A DNA stretch of 64,000 nt from Cytobacillus gottheilii (GCF_900166665.1 NZ_LT800494.1:1981144-2045143); one strand, 5' to 3'; shown: positions 52,373 through 61,583, numbered from the stretch's first letter. Notes: a model not told the origin generated them from the letters alone. A program made the numbers and translations.

Positions 52373-53773
52373 GTGTCGACTAGATTCGTACAAGCCTTCG
52401 TTCTTGTTTCCTTTTGCTTTATTCCTTCTACTGCATTGGCAGACGGCCTACTGGAATCTGTGAGTGATCAGGGTATCAGCACGCTAAAAGATACAGTGAA
52501 GGTGCAGCATACAGATGAAAGCACAGACGAAAGCGGACAAGAGCAAAGTGAGGATTCAGAAGAGAGAGAAACACTTCTAGGAACAGTTGCAGAAAATGTT
52601 GGGAAAACAATCAATTCTGTGACTGACACAGTCATCAATGTGAACACCGGCAACCAAGAAGAAGCAAAAAATAATGCTGTGTTAAATGTCAACCTTTCTG
52701 AGGATCCATCTATAAAAGTGGATGCAGTGATAGCAGAGGCAAATGTTTCTGACTCAATTTCTATTAAGACGGCAGTTGCAGAAGCAGAAGCCGGAGATTC
52801 CATTAAGGTGGAAACGCCAGCAGCTGATGTAAAAGTCTCTGATTCTATTTCTGTAAAAACAGGCATCGCTGACGCAGATATAGGAGATACAATCGAGGTG
52901 GAAACACCAGCAGCTGATGTAAAAGTCTCTGATTCTATTTCTGTAAAAACAGGCATCGCTGACGCAGATATAGGAGATACAATTGAGGTGGAAACATCAG
53001 TAGCTGATGTAAAAGTCTCTGATTCTATTTCTGTAAAAACAGGCATCGTTGACGCAGATATAGGAGATACAATCGAGGTGGAAACACCAGTAGCTGATGT
53101 AAATGTATCAGACTCTATTTCTGTAACAACGGGGATTGCAGACGCAAATATAGGAGACTCAATCGAGGTAGAGACACCAATAGCTGATATCAATCTCTCT
53201 GATTCCGTTTCTGTATCACCTCCGGAAACTGAGGTGGATCACCATGATGCAAACAGAGCTGAAAACAAAGATCGGGATTCAAACACTCCAGATGAACAGC
53301 AGCAAGATCCTCCTGCAGCGGGTTCAGAAAATAAGGACCAGCCTGGAAAATCTGTTGCCAAGGATGCTTTGGATCCTATCGGTGAATTAAACGATTCAAA
53401 AATAAAGTCAGAAAATAAGAAAGATATTTTTACAGACTTTGAAAACTCTTATGATCCAATACACCTGGAGCAATCGAAATATACTTCTAAAAAGGATTAT
53501 ATGGGGAAGGATGTAAGCAAAAAGCAGGAATCTGTTGAACCGGTCTTGCAGCGTGCAATTGCAACTGTCCCTGCAAATCAAGGTGCAAATAGTTCAATCA
53601 CCACTTCAGCAAATGGAGGGCATTCCTCTATAGGAGGAGCAGCCTTTCCGTCCATTTATTTTACGGATTCAGAATTGCTTGGTGACATTGGAGGAAAGTT
53701 AAATCCTAATGCAAGTGTTGCTTTTTTTCACGATCAATGGTTAAATGCACCACCTTCCCAACCGCCGCAATGA
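52373..53773 (+). CDS. Secreted protein with 30-residue (2 x 15) repeats
   Basis: The 466-residue protein has a signal peptide (MSTRFVQAFVLVSFCFIPSTALA). After an acidic linker, residues about 120-285 consist of 15-residue units of the type ADVKVSDSISVKTGI / ADADIGDTIEVETPA, that is one 90-bp unit per two. The nucleotide units at 52831, 52921 and 53011 are almost identical. A charged linker follows, and the C-terminal 60 residues are Gly/Phe-rich (GGHSSIGGAAFPSIYF). The alternating pattern suggests a beta-solenoid. No family is recognised. The start is GTG behind gagaggaggtgag. The next gene begins 57 bp later and is probably cotranscribed. Confidence 0.75.
   Translation: MSTRFVQAFVLVSFCFIPSTALADGLLESVSDQGISTLKDTVKVQHTDESTDESGQEQSEDSEERETLLGTVAENVGKTINSVTDTVINVNTGNQEEAKNNAVLNVNLSEDPSIKVDAVIAEANVSDSISIKTAVAEAEAGDSIKVETPAADVKVSDSISVKTGIADADIGDTIEVETPAADVKVSDSISVKTGIADADIGDTIEVETSVADVKVSDSISVKTGIVDADIGDTIEVETPVADVNVSDSISVTTGIADANIGDSIEVETPIADINLSDSVSVSPPETEVDHHDANRAENKDRDSNTPDEQQQDPPAAGSENKDQPGKSVAKDALDPIGELNDSKIKSENKKDIFTDFENSYDPIHLEQSKYTSKKDYMGKDVSKKQESVEPVLQRAIATVPANQGANSSITTSANGGHSSIGGAAFPSIYFTDSELLGDIGGKLNPNASVAFFHDQWLNAPPSQPPQ
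52821..53220 (+). repeat. 90-bp coding tandem repeats
   Basis: Units starting at 52831, 52921, 53011, 53101 and 53191 share aaagtctctgattctatttc and ggagatacaatcgaggtgg. The first three are nearly identical and the last two divergent. The unit encodes 30 residues. Confidence 0.85.
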
Positions 53774-53830
53774 TCCTTCTTCTCATACGTTTTTAAATAA
53801 AAAACTAAAAAGAAGAAGGAGAGAATACGA

Positions 53831-56800
53831 TTGAAAAACAAACACTTATTAAAAACATTAGCAATAACTGGTTTTGCAGCAGCAGGTCTTTTTGCAGGAG
53901 GTTCCAGCACTTTTGCATCTGAGGAGAGGGATCATCCATCACTTGATCTAACTTCTAAAGCAATGACAAGTTTAAATTCAAATGAAAATCATGATAAATC
54001 TTCAATTACTTCAAATTTAAATTTGAATTTGAGTTTTTCTGATTCGAAAGATAATGAAAGTTCTCCTAAGGAAAGTGAATCTGCTGAGCATTCAGCTAAT
54101 GAAAAAGAAAGTGTTGATTTCGATACAGGCGAAGAAAGTGACAAATCCAATGACTCTAATAGCATTGATGCTGATGTTGGAGTAGATCTAGGACTAAAAG
54201 CTTCTGAAGAAAATTCTTCTTTAGACGTCAATACAGATACTGATCTCAATCATTCTTCACATGAAGAAAAAGCAGAGCAATCTTCTGCTAATCTGGGCAC
54301 AGATTTGAATCTAAGTGCATCATCTTCTGATGATGAAACTTCTTTAATGGGAGAAACGGAAATTGATGCTTCTGTAATGAAGAAAGAAGAAGAGGAAGAA
54401 ACATCAGCCGACCTAAACACGGGTCTAAATGTCGGAGCGATGACAAGTGAAGACGAAGAAACAGCTGGAGTATGGGCTGATACAAAAGCAGATGCTTCTG
54501 TGATGAAGAAAGAAGAAGAGGAAGAAACATCAGCCGACCTAAACACGGGTCTAAATGTCGGAGCGATGACAAGTGAAGACGAAGAAACAGCTGGAGTATG
54601 GGCTGATACAAAAGCAGATGCTTCTGTGATGAAGAAAGAAGAAGAGGAAGAAACATCAGCCGACCTAAACACGGGTCTAAATGTCGGAGCGATGACAAGT
54701 GAAGACGAAGAAACAGCTGGAGTATGGGCTGATACAAAAGCAGATGCTTCTGTGATGAAGAAAGAAGAAGAGGAAGAAACATCAGCCGACCTAAACACGG
54801 GTCTAAATGTCGGAGCGATGACAAGTGAAGACGAAGAAACAGCTGGAGTATGGGCTGATACAAAAGCAGATGCTTCTGTGATGAAGAAAGAAGAAGAGGA
54901 AGAAACATCAGCCGACCTAAACACGGGTCTAAATGTCGGAGCGATGACAAGTGAAGACGAAGAAACAGCTGGAGTATGGGCTGATACAAAAGCAGATGCT
55001 TCTGTGATGAAGAAAGAAGAAGAGGAAGAAACATCAGCCGACCTAAACACGGGTCTAAATGTCGGAGCGATGACAAGTGAAGACGAAGAAACAGCTGGAG
55101 TATGGGCTGATACAAAAGCAGATGCTTCTGTGATGAAGAAAGAAGAAGAGGAAGAAACATCAGCCGACCTAAACACGGGTCTAAATGTCGGAGCGATGAC
55201 AAGTGAAGACGAAGAAACAGCTGGAGTATGGGCTGATACAAAAGCAGATGCTTCTGTGATGAAGAAAGAAGAAGAGGAAGAAACATCAGCCGACCTAAAC
55301 ACGGGTCTAAATGTCGGAGCGATGACAAGTGAAGACGAAGAAACAGCTGGAGTATGGGCTGATACAAAAGCAGATGCTTCTGTGATGAAGAAAGAAGAAG
55401 AGGAAGAAACATCAGCCGACCTAAACACGGGTCTAAATGTCGGAGCGATGACAAGTGAAGACGAAGAAACAGCTGGAGTATGGGCTGATACAAAAGCAGA
55501 TGCTTCTGTGATGAAGAAAGAAGAAGAGGAAGAAACATCAGCCGACCTAAACACGGGTCTAAATGTCGGAGCGATGACAAGTGAAGACGAAGAAACAGCT
55601 GGAGTATGGGCTGATACAAAAGCAGATGCTTCTGTGATGAAGAAAGAAGAAGAGGAAGAAACATCAGCCGACCTAAACACGGGTCTAAATGTCGGAGCGA
55701 TGACAAGTGAAGACGAAGAAACAGCTGGAGTATGGGCTGATACAAAAGCAGATGCTTCTGTGATGAAGAAAGAAGAAGAGGAAGAAACATCAGCCGACCT
55801 AAACACGGGTCTAAATGTCGGAGCGATGACAAGTGAAGACGAAGAAACAGCTGGAGTATGGGCTGATACAAAAGCAGATGCTTCTGTGATGAAGAAAGAA
55901 GAAGAGGAAGAAACATCAGCCGACCTAAACACGGGTCTAAATGTCGGAGCGATGACAAGTGAAGACGAAGAAACAGCTGGAGTATGGGCTGATACAAAAG
56001 CAGATGCTTCTGTGATGAAGAAAGAAGAAGAGGAAGAAACATCAGCCGACCTAAACACGGGTCTAAATGTCGGAGCGATGACAAGTGAAGACGAAGAAAC
56101 AGCTGGAGTATGGGCTGATACAAAAGCAGATGCTTCTGTGATGAAGAAAGAAGAAGAGGAAGAAACATCAGCCGACCTAAACACGGGTCTAAATGTCGGA
56201 GCGATGACAAGTGAAGACGAAGAAACAGCTGGAGTATGGGCTGATACAAAAGCAGATGCTTCTGTGATGAAGAAAGAAGAAGAGGAAGAAACATCAGCCG
56301 ACCTAAACACGGGTCTAAATGTCGGAGCGATGACAAGTGAAGACGAAGAAACAGCTGGAGTATGGGCTGATACAAAAGCAGATGCTTCTGTGATGAAGAA
56401 AGAAGAAGAGGAAGAAACATCAGCCGACCTAAACACGGGTCTAAATGTCGGAGCGATGACAAGTGAAGACGAAGAAACAGCTGGAGTATGGGCTGATACA
56501 AAAGCAGATGCTTCTGTGATGAAGAAAGAAGAAGAGGAAGAAACATCAGCCGACCTAAACACGGGTCTAAATGTCGGAGCGATGACAAGTGAAGACGAAG
56601 AAACAGCTGGAGTATGGGCTGATACAAAAGCAGATGCTTCTGTGATGAAGAAAGAAGAAGAGGAAGAAACATCAGCCGACCTAAACACGGGTCTAAATGT
56701 CGGAGCGATGACAAGTGAAGACGAAGAAACAGCTGGAGTATGGGCTGATACAAAAGCAGATGCTTCTGTGATGAAGAAAGAAGAAGAGGAAGAAACATCA

Positions 56801-58486
56801 GCCGACCTAAACACGGGTCTAAATGTCGGAGCGATGACAAGTGAAGACGAAGAAACAGCTGGAGTATGGGCTGATACAAAAGCAGATGCTTCTGTGATGA
56901 AGAAAGAAGAAGAGGAAGAAACATCAGCCGACCTAAACACGGGTCTAAATGTCGGAGCGATGACAAGTGAAGACGAAGAAACAGCTGGAGTATGGGCTGA
57001 TACAAAAGCAGATGCTTCTGTGATGAAGAAAGAAGAAGAGGAAGAAACATCAGCCGACCTAAACACGGGTCTAAATGTCGGAGCGATGACAAGTGAAGAC
57101 GAAGAAACAGCTGGAGTATGGGCTGATACAAAAGCAGATGCTTCTGTGATGAAGAAAGAAGAAGAGGAAGAAACATCAGCCGACCTAAACACGGGTCTAA
57201 ATGTCGGAGCGATGACAAGTGAAGACGAAGAAACAGCTGGAGTATGGGCTGATACAAAAGCAGATGCTTCTGTGATGAAGAAAGAAGAAGAGGAAGAAAC
57301 ATCAGCCGACCTAAACACGGGTCTAAATGTCGGAGCGATGACAAGTGAAGACGAAGAAACAGCTGGAGTATGGGCTGATACAAAAGCAGATGCTTCTGTG
57401 ATGAAGAAAGAAGAAGAGGAAGAAACATCAGCCGACCTAAACACGGGTCTAAACGTTGGAGCGATGACAAGTGAAGACGAAGAAACAGCTGGAGTATGGG
57501 CTGATACAAAAACTGATGCTTCTGTAATGAAGAAAGAAGAAGAGGAAGAAACATCAGCCGATGTGAACACGGGTCTAAACGTTGGAGCGATGACAAGTGA
57601 AGACGAAGAAACAGCTGGAGTATGGGCTGACACAAAAACTGATGCTTCTGTAATGAAGAAAGACGAAGAGGAAGAAACATCAGCCGATGTGAACACGGGT
57701 CTAAACGTTGGAGCGATGACGAGTGAAGACGAAGAAACAGCTGGAGTATGGGCTGATACAAAAACTGATGCTTCTGTAATGAAGAAAGACGAAGAGGAAG
57801 AAACATCAGCCGACCTAAACACGGGTCTAAACGTTGGAGCGATGACAAGTGAAGACGAAGAAACAGCTGGAGTATGGGCTGACACAAAAACTGATGCTTC
57901 TGTAATGAAGAAAGAAGAAGAGGAAGAAACATCAGCCGATGTGAACACGGGTCTAAACGTTGGAGCAATGACGAGTGAAGACGAAGAAACAGCTGGAGTA
58001 TGGGCTGACACAAAAGCAGATGCTTCTGTAATGAAGAAAGACGAAGAGGAAGAAACATCAGCCGATGTGAACACGGGTCTAAACGTTGGAGCAATGACGA
58101 GTGAAGACGAAGAAACAGCTGGAGTATGGGCTGACACAAAAGCAGATGCTTCTGTGATGAAGAAAGAAGAAGAGGAAGAAACATCAGCCGATGTGAACAC
58201 GGGTCTAAACGTTGGAGCGATGACAAGTGAAGACGAAGAAACAGCTGGAGTATGGGCTGACACCAATGTGAATGCAGCAATTGTAGATAGTGAAGAGAAA
58301 AACAGTTCTACTTTGGGTGTTAACACAAACTTAGGTCTTGCGTCTTTAAGTGACGAAGAAACAGCTGCTTTATGGATTGGGCTAGGTTTAAACCTTGCCA
58401 GCATGTCTGCTGAAAAGCAAGACGAAAATTTTTCTTCATTAGGCTTAGACATTGACCTTGGTCTGCATGGCGAGAGCCTTATTTAA
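53831..58486 (+). CDS. Giant secreted acidic protein with 31 tandem 42-residue repeats
   Basis: The 1551-residue protein has a signal peptide (MKNKHLLKTLAITGFAAAG..., cut near TFASE) and a Ser/Asn/Asp-rich N-terminal region (about 35-178). Then come 31 repeats of 42 residues (about 179-1480) and a related, degenerate tail (ADTNVNAAIVDS...GLDIDLGLHGESLI). Each repeat divides into two similar 21-residue halves: a 13-residue strand-like segment (SADLNTGLNVGAM or GVWADTKADASVM) and an acidic linker (KKEEEEET or TSEDEETA). One repeat has 12 acidic and 3 basic residues. There is no Cys, LPXTG or membrane anchor. The start is TTG behind aagaaggagag. I know no characterised homologue. Confidence 0.8.
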   Translation: MKNKHLLKTLAITGFAAAGLFAGGSSTFASEERDHPSLDLTSKAMTSLNSNENHDKSSITSNLNLNLSFSDSKDNESSPKESESAEHSANEKESVDFDTGEESDKSNDSNSIDADVGVDLGLKASEENSSLDVNTDTDLNHSSHEEKAEQSSANLGTDLNLSASSSDDETSLMGETEIDASVMKKEEEEETSADLNTGLNVGAMTSEDEETAGVWADTKADASVMKKEEEEETSADLNTGLNVGAMTSEDEETAGVWADTKADASVMKKEEEEETSADLNTGLNVGAMTSEDEETAGVWADTKADASVMKKEEEEETSADLNTGLNVGAMTSEDEETAGVWADTKADASVMKKEEEEETSADLNTGLNVGAMTSEDEETAGVWADTKADASVMKKEEEEETSADLNTGLNVGAMTSEDEETAGVWADTKADASVMKKEEEEETSADLNTGLNVGAMTSEDEETAGVWADTKADASVMKKEEEEETSADLNTGLNVGAMTSEDEETAGVWADTKADASVMKKEEEEETSADLNTGLNVGAMTSEDEETAGVWADTKADASVMKKEEEEETSADLNTGLNVGAMTSEDEETAGVWADTKADASVMKKEEEEETSADLNTGLNVGAMTSEDEETAGVWADTKADASVMKKEEEEETSADLNTGLNVGAMTSEDEETAGVWADTKADASVMKKEEEEETSADLNTGLNVGAMTSEDEETAGVWADTKADASVMKKEEEEETSADLNTGLNVGAMTSEDEETAGVWADTKADASVMKKEEEEETSADLNTGLNVGAMTSEDEETAGVWADTKADASVMKKEEEEETSADLNTGLNVGAMTSEDEETAGVWADTKADASVMKKEEEEETSADLNTGLNVGAMTSEDEETAGVWADTKADASVMKKEEEEETSADLNTGLNVGAMTSEDEETAGVWADTKADASVMKKEEEEETSADLNTGLNVGAMTSEDEETAGVWADTKADASVMKKEEEEETSADLNTGLNVGAMTSEDEETAGVWADTKADASVMKKEEEEETSADLNTGLNVGAMTSEDEETAGVWADTKADASVMKKEEEEETSADLNTGLNVGAMTSEDEETAGVWADTKADASVMKKEEEEETSADLNTGLNVGAMTSEDEETAGVWADTKADASVMKKEEEEETSADLNTGLNVGAMTSEDEETAGVWADTKADASVMKKEEEEETSADLNTGLNVGAMTSEDEETAGVWADTKTDASVMKKEEEEETSADVNTGLNVGAMTSEDEETAGVWADTKTDASVMKKDEEEETSADVNTGLNVGAMTSEDEETAGVWADTKTDASVMKKDEEEETSADLNTGLNVGAMTSEDEETAGVWADTKTDASVMKKEEEEETSADVNTGLNVGAMTSEDEETAGVWADTKADASVMKKDEEEETSADVNTGLNVGAMTSEDEETAGVWADTKADASVMKKEEEEETSADVNTGLNVGAMTSEDEETAGVWADTNVNAAIVDSEEKNSSTLGVNTNLGLASLSDEETAALWIGLGLNLASMSAEKQDENFSSLGLDIDLGLHGESLI
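54365..58270 (+). repeat. 31 x 126-bp tandem repeat inside the giant gene
   Basis: The 126-bp period is exact (gatgcttctg at 54365, 54491, 54617 and so on). Repeats 1-24 look identical apart from the edge of the first. Repeats 25-31 (from 57389) carry shared changes: aaacgttgga for aaatgtcgga, gatgtgaac for gacctaaac, and KKDEEE or TKT variants. The phase leaves two long antisense reading frames without stops, which are artefacts. Confidence 0.95.
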
Positions 58487-58574
58487 TAAATTGAATTCTA
58501 TAGCTTCTCTTTTTTGCGCAAGCCGAAATTCGCGACTTCAGCAAGTGCACTTCAGAAGCTAGTCTATGTAATAG

Positions 58575-58608
58575 AAAAGGAGCTCTGCGACGGCAGGGCT
58601 CCTTTTCT
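58575..58608 (+). terminator. Strong rho-independent terminator after the giant gene
   Basis: The stem aaaggagctctgc / gcagggctccttt (one G-T pair) is followed by TTTTC. The remainder of the gap 58487-58868 shows no gene; a 79-codon frame at 58514 overlaps this hairpin and is rejected. Confidence 0.88.
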
Positions 58609-58868
58609 TGCATTTAAGGAGAAGTATCATTGCAGAGCTACAATAGAAGAAAGCCTTCAGTGCTCCTTAGCCAATCGTTTATCTTTCAAGCTTGGCATTC
58701 AGCAAGTTATCTATAAGAAATCACAACAATACTGTTTGTTTTTCCTGCAATAGCAATAAAAGTGATTCAGATTCAATGGCATTTTATATCGAGACGTTAC
58801 TGTTTCCTTTTTAGACTATAGGGTAAAGAAGAATGGAATAAGGAAATGAATTTGAAAGGGGACTTTTT

Positions 58869-59687
58869 ATGGGACACTATATCAGCACAGAAAACAATGT
58901 ACAGATATATGCAGAAGATATTGGAGAAGGACAGCCGGTCATTTTCCTGCATGGCTGGCCATTGAATCATGAAATGTTTGAATATCAGATGAATGAGCTC
59001 CCAAAACACGGGTTCAGGTTTATTGGAATTGATTTGCGTGGTTATGGAAAATCAGATCGACCATTTAATGGCTATGATTATGATACGATGGCAGACGATA
59101 TTCATGGTGTTATTCAAAAGCTTGATTTAAATAATGCTGTTCTTGCGGGTTTTTCAATGGGCGGGCCAATTGCTCTCAGATACATGTCGCGCTATAAAAG
59201 CGAAAGAATCTCAAAACTGCTGTTACTTAGTCCAGCTGCGCCTGTTTTCACAAAACGGGATGACTACCCTTTTGGAATGGAGAAAGAGGAGGTGGACACA
59301 CTGATTGATCAGCTGAAAACAGATCGTCCACACGCAATTGCATCTTTTGGGGAAAAATTCTTTGAGAAAAAGCCTTCTGAAGAATTTCAACAATGGTTCT
59401 TAAATATGGCTGTTTCTTCATCTTCATATGGTACCATACACTCAGCTATTGCATTAAGAGATGAAGACCTGCGCAATGAGCTATCAGGAATTACAGCACC
59501 AACTGCGATCCTTCATGGCAAAAAAGATCAAATTTGCCCATATGATTTTAGCCTGCAGCTGGCCGACCAGCTTCCTAATGCAAAACTTGTTCCGTTTGAG
59601 GCTAGCGGTCACGGTGTTTTTCATGATGAACCTGAAAGGTATAATGAACAAATTCTTGAGTTCCTTCAATCTTCCTCCATACAGTAA
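58869..59687 (+). CDS. Alpha/beta hydrolase (non-heme peroxidase/esterase type)
   Basis: The 272-residue protein has the oxyanion HGWPLNHEMF segment near residue 27, the nucleophile elbow GFSMGG (Ser near 96), the acid DQICPYD near 222 and the catalytic His in SGHGVFHDEPE near 250. It resembles the cofactor-free haloperoxidase/esterase subgroup. The substrate is unknown. The ATG follows gaaaggggac. It is a single-gene unit. Confidence 0.88.
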   Translation: MGHYISTENNVQIYAEDIGEGQPVIFLHGWPLNHEMFEYQMNELPKHGFRFIGIDLRGYGKSDRPFNGYDYDTMADDIHGVIQKLDLNNAVLAGFSMGGPIALRYMSRYKSERISKLLLLSPAAPVFTKRDDYPFGMEKEEVDTLIDQLKTDRPHAIASFGEKFFEKKPSEEFQQWFLNMAVSSSSYGTIHSAIALRDEDLRNELSGITAPTAILHGKKDQICPYDFSLQLADQLPNAKLVPFEASGHGVFHDEPERYNEQILEFLQSSSIQ

Positions 59688-59710
59688 GTGCAATGAAATA
59701 AATTCTATGA

Positions 59711-59742
59711 GGAGGTCTGGTGTGTGCCAGGTCTCTTTTTAA
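59711..59742 (+). terminator. Rho-independent terminator
   Basis: The stem aggtctgg / ccaggtct with G-T pairs is followed by CTTTTT. Confidence 0.6.
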
Positions 59743-59845
59743 GTTTAGGTATGAAAATATCTGCATCGCTGAATTTTTTCTTGATTTATTTTGCCTAATC
59801 CATCATCATATAACTAATTCATGACGAAACAGAGAGGCGTTTAAA

Positions 59846-60067
59846 ATGGCTAAAACATTTTATCATTTTTTAATGAAGTATAGACATCCGCAACCTAAAG
59901 ACGAAATTAGTCAATTTGCTAATGACGCTTTCGATGACCATAGTTTTCCGAAGACATCTGAAAACTATGAAGAAATTAGCACATATTTAGAGTTAAACGG
60001 AAGTTATTTACGTAGTATGATGGTATTTGACGAGGCATGGGAACTATATCTGCTTTCTGAAGGTTAA
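59846..60067 (+). CDS. yozE: YozE family protein (UPF0346)
   Basis: The 73-residue acidic helical protein starts MAKTFYHFLMKYRHP and has FPKTSENYEEISTYLELNGSYL, the YozE/UPF0346 pattern. The family folds into a four-helix SAM-like domain and may bind DNA; its role is not known. The ATG follows acagagaggcg. In B. subtilis it lies close to yokU and yodN, as here. Confidence 0.93.
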   Translation: MAKTFYHFLMKYRHPQPKDEISQFANDAFDDHSFPKTSENYEEISTYLELNGSYLRSMMVFDEAWELYLLSEG

Positions 60068-60241
60068 CATTTCTTTGTTTTTAGACAATCGAATATATAA
60101 CAGTAGAACACTTCATTTAGGATGGAGTGTTTTTTGCTGTAATAAATCGATCCAGGTTGATTTAATGAAGCGAATTTTAGCGTTACTGCATATACTATCG
60201 TATTCAACAGTTGCGGCGATTCACGTGAGAGGATGGAGGAA

Positions 60242-60937
60242 ATGAATAATCGAAAAGAATCTAAATATAAAATCGGCGATACTGTCGTCATTATCATATA
60301 TGGTACGGTTGGTAAAATTACAGATGTAAAATGGCTCGATGATATGTATGTATATGAAGTAAACAAGAGTGAAGGACTTTTTGTAGAATCAAGCTTGCAA
60401 TTGTTGGCTGATTATAAAGGGAATATTGTCGAAAAGGAGCATATCGATATCGAATATCAATATTTTTTCGGTGATTTAGTGCAGGTGAGAGGATATGGTG
60501 CCGATATTTTCAAAATTGTTGGCTTTCGGACAGAAATATGGAGATATAAAGAGGATGCTTGGGAAGATGTCATTTATGAGCTATCTAGAATCAATGATGG
60601 TGAGTGGCTGGAAGCTTCCGAAGAAGAATTAACACTTCTCGCAGATGCAGAAAGTGCCGAGGCTTTTATACAGAAGCTGGGATTGCTCTATTTAATGAAC
60701 AAGAAAGAGAAATTGCCAGAGTTAAAGGAGACCAAAACCACCTTTCGAAAGGCTGAGAAAGAGCTTTTGGCAGGAAAACAGGATAAGCAGGAATTGATTG
60801 ATGGACTCCTTGATATATATAATGACTACCAGATTTTATACAGTTTGTTTCAAGATGAAGAATATAAGTATATTATGCGGGTAATCATCAGAAAATTAAA
60901 AAACCTAGCAGAGAATGATGGGAAAAGTACCGTTTAA
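60242..60937 (+). CDS. yodN: YodN-like protein of unknown function
   Basis: The 231-residue protein has two KOW/SH3-like segments near its start (KYKIGDTVVIIIYGTVGKITDVKWLDD region near 8 and YQYFFGDLVQVRGYGADIFKI near 74), then an acidic linker and a helical C-terminus (KAEKELLAGKQDKQELIDGLLD onward). Length and neighbours (yozE, yozD) match YodN. The function is unknown. ATG 60242 is 9 nt after gagagg; ATG 60233 is an alternative. Confidence 0.75.
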   Translation: MNNRKESKYKIGDTVVIIIYGTVGKITDVKWLDDMYVYEVNKSEGLFVESSLQLLADYKGNIVEKEHIDIEYQYFFGDLVQVRGYGADIFKIVGFRTEIWRYKEDAWEDVIYELSRINDGEWLEASEEELTLLADAESAEAFIQKLGLLYLMNKKEKLPELKETKTTFRKAEKELLAGKQDKQELIDGLLDIYNDYQILYSLFQDEEYKYIMRVIIRKLKNLAENDGKSTV

Positions 60938-61102
60938 TTAGAAAAATAGTTGTACCATACAGTATCCAACAAGCGGCAATCCGATTAAAAGAAAGCTTAT
61001 GAACATGCTCGGCAGCCATTTTTCAATTGTTGTGATGATTCGGCTTTGCTCATTATTTACATCTTCAATAAACATTTCTGTTAAATAAGACAATTTTTTC
61101 AT
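60938..61102 (-). CDS. 54-residue membrane protein of unknown function
   Basis: On the minus strand an ATG at 61102 follows ccggaggtatattc. The product starts MKKLSYLTEMFIEDVNNEQS, has an amphipathic middle and ends in one membrane helix (WLPSMFISFLLIGLPLVGYC). It stops at TAA directly next to the yodN stop, so the two genes converge without a spacer. I do not recognise the family. Confidence 0.65.
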   Translation of the reverse strand: MKKLSYLTEMFIEDVNNEQSRIITTIEKWLPSMFISFLLIGLPLVGYCMVQLFF

Positions 61103-61311
61103 GAATATACCTCCGGTTAATTAAATTGTAAAAGCTGTATATGAATCTATCTTTATGACGCTTAGACAATTAATAGAACGAAAGATTTCGCTGCGTTTTC
61201 GGGATTTGTTCAATGATAGAGTAAAAAAAGGAATTTAATAGATATGAATCGAATATGTCTTGCATGAAACAGTTTCATCTGTCATACATTTGGTACAAAG
61301 GGGGCGTTGCT

Positions 61312-61485
61312 ATGAGGGAAATCGAGGTATTTATTGATACGGAGGAGATCGCAGAGTTTTTCTTTCATGAGCTGGCTAAAAGGGGATATGTCCCAACTGA
61401 AGGTGAATTAGATGATCTTGCTGACATTACATTTGAATACTTGCTGCAAAAATGTATCATTGACGAGCAAATTGATGACGAATAA
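61312..61485 (+). CDS. yozD: YozD family small acidic protein
   Basis: The 57-residue protein starts MREIEVFIDTEEIAEFF and ends LLQKCIIDEQIDDE. It is strongly acidic and matches YozD of B. subtilis in size, sequence pattern and position near yodN. The function is unknown. ATG 61312 lies after aaagggggcg; the frame upstream is not coding. A terminator follows. Confidence 0.85.
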   Translation: MREIEVFIDTEEIAEFFFHELAKRGYVPTEGELDDLADITFEYLLQKCIIDEQIDDE

Positions 61486-61520
61486 CAATGCAGGATCTAA
61501 ATGATATGGATTTTAATAGA

Positions 61521-61550
61521 AATGGCGAATAACCTCGCCATTTTTGCATT
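61521..61550 (+). terminator. Rho-independent terminator after yozD
   Basis: The stem aatggcga / tcgccatt with a 6-nt loop is followed by TTTG and a T-rich stretch. Confidence 0.8.
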
Positions 61551-61555
61551 TTCAT

Positions 61556-61583
61556 TGAAACTTATTTGTTTTTATCACGTATA
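61556..61583 (+). promoter_or_regulatory. ECF sigma-W-type promoter of spo0M
   Basis: TGAAAC (61556-61561), exactly 16 nt and CGTATA (61578-61583) match the sigma-W consensus. spo0M belongs to the sigma-W regulon in B. subtilis. It lies 46 bp before the ATG. Confidence 0.85.

Noticed and set aside
52468-53193. 241-codon minus-strand frame in the 30-residue-repeat gene
   Set aside because: It is the antisense of the 90-bp repeats and has no supporting start signal.
54365-58270. CRISPR array
   Set aside because: The units are 126 bp, contiguous, without unique spacers, and keep one coding frame throughout.
54250-58452. Antisense reading frames of 1400 and 1330 codons across the giant repeat gene
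   Set aside because: The 126-bp unit has no stop in these frames, so any copy number gives a long open frame. They lack ribosome sites and have low-complexity Ser/Leu-rich products; the sense frame has a signal peptide, a ribosome site and substitutions shared in coding logic.
58514-58753. 79-codon frame after the giant gene
   Set aside because: It runs through the strong terminator hairpin at 58575 and has no ribosome site.
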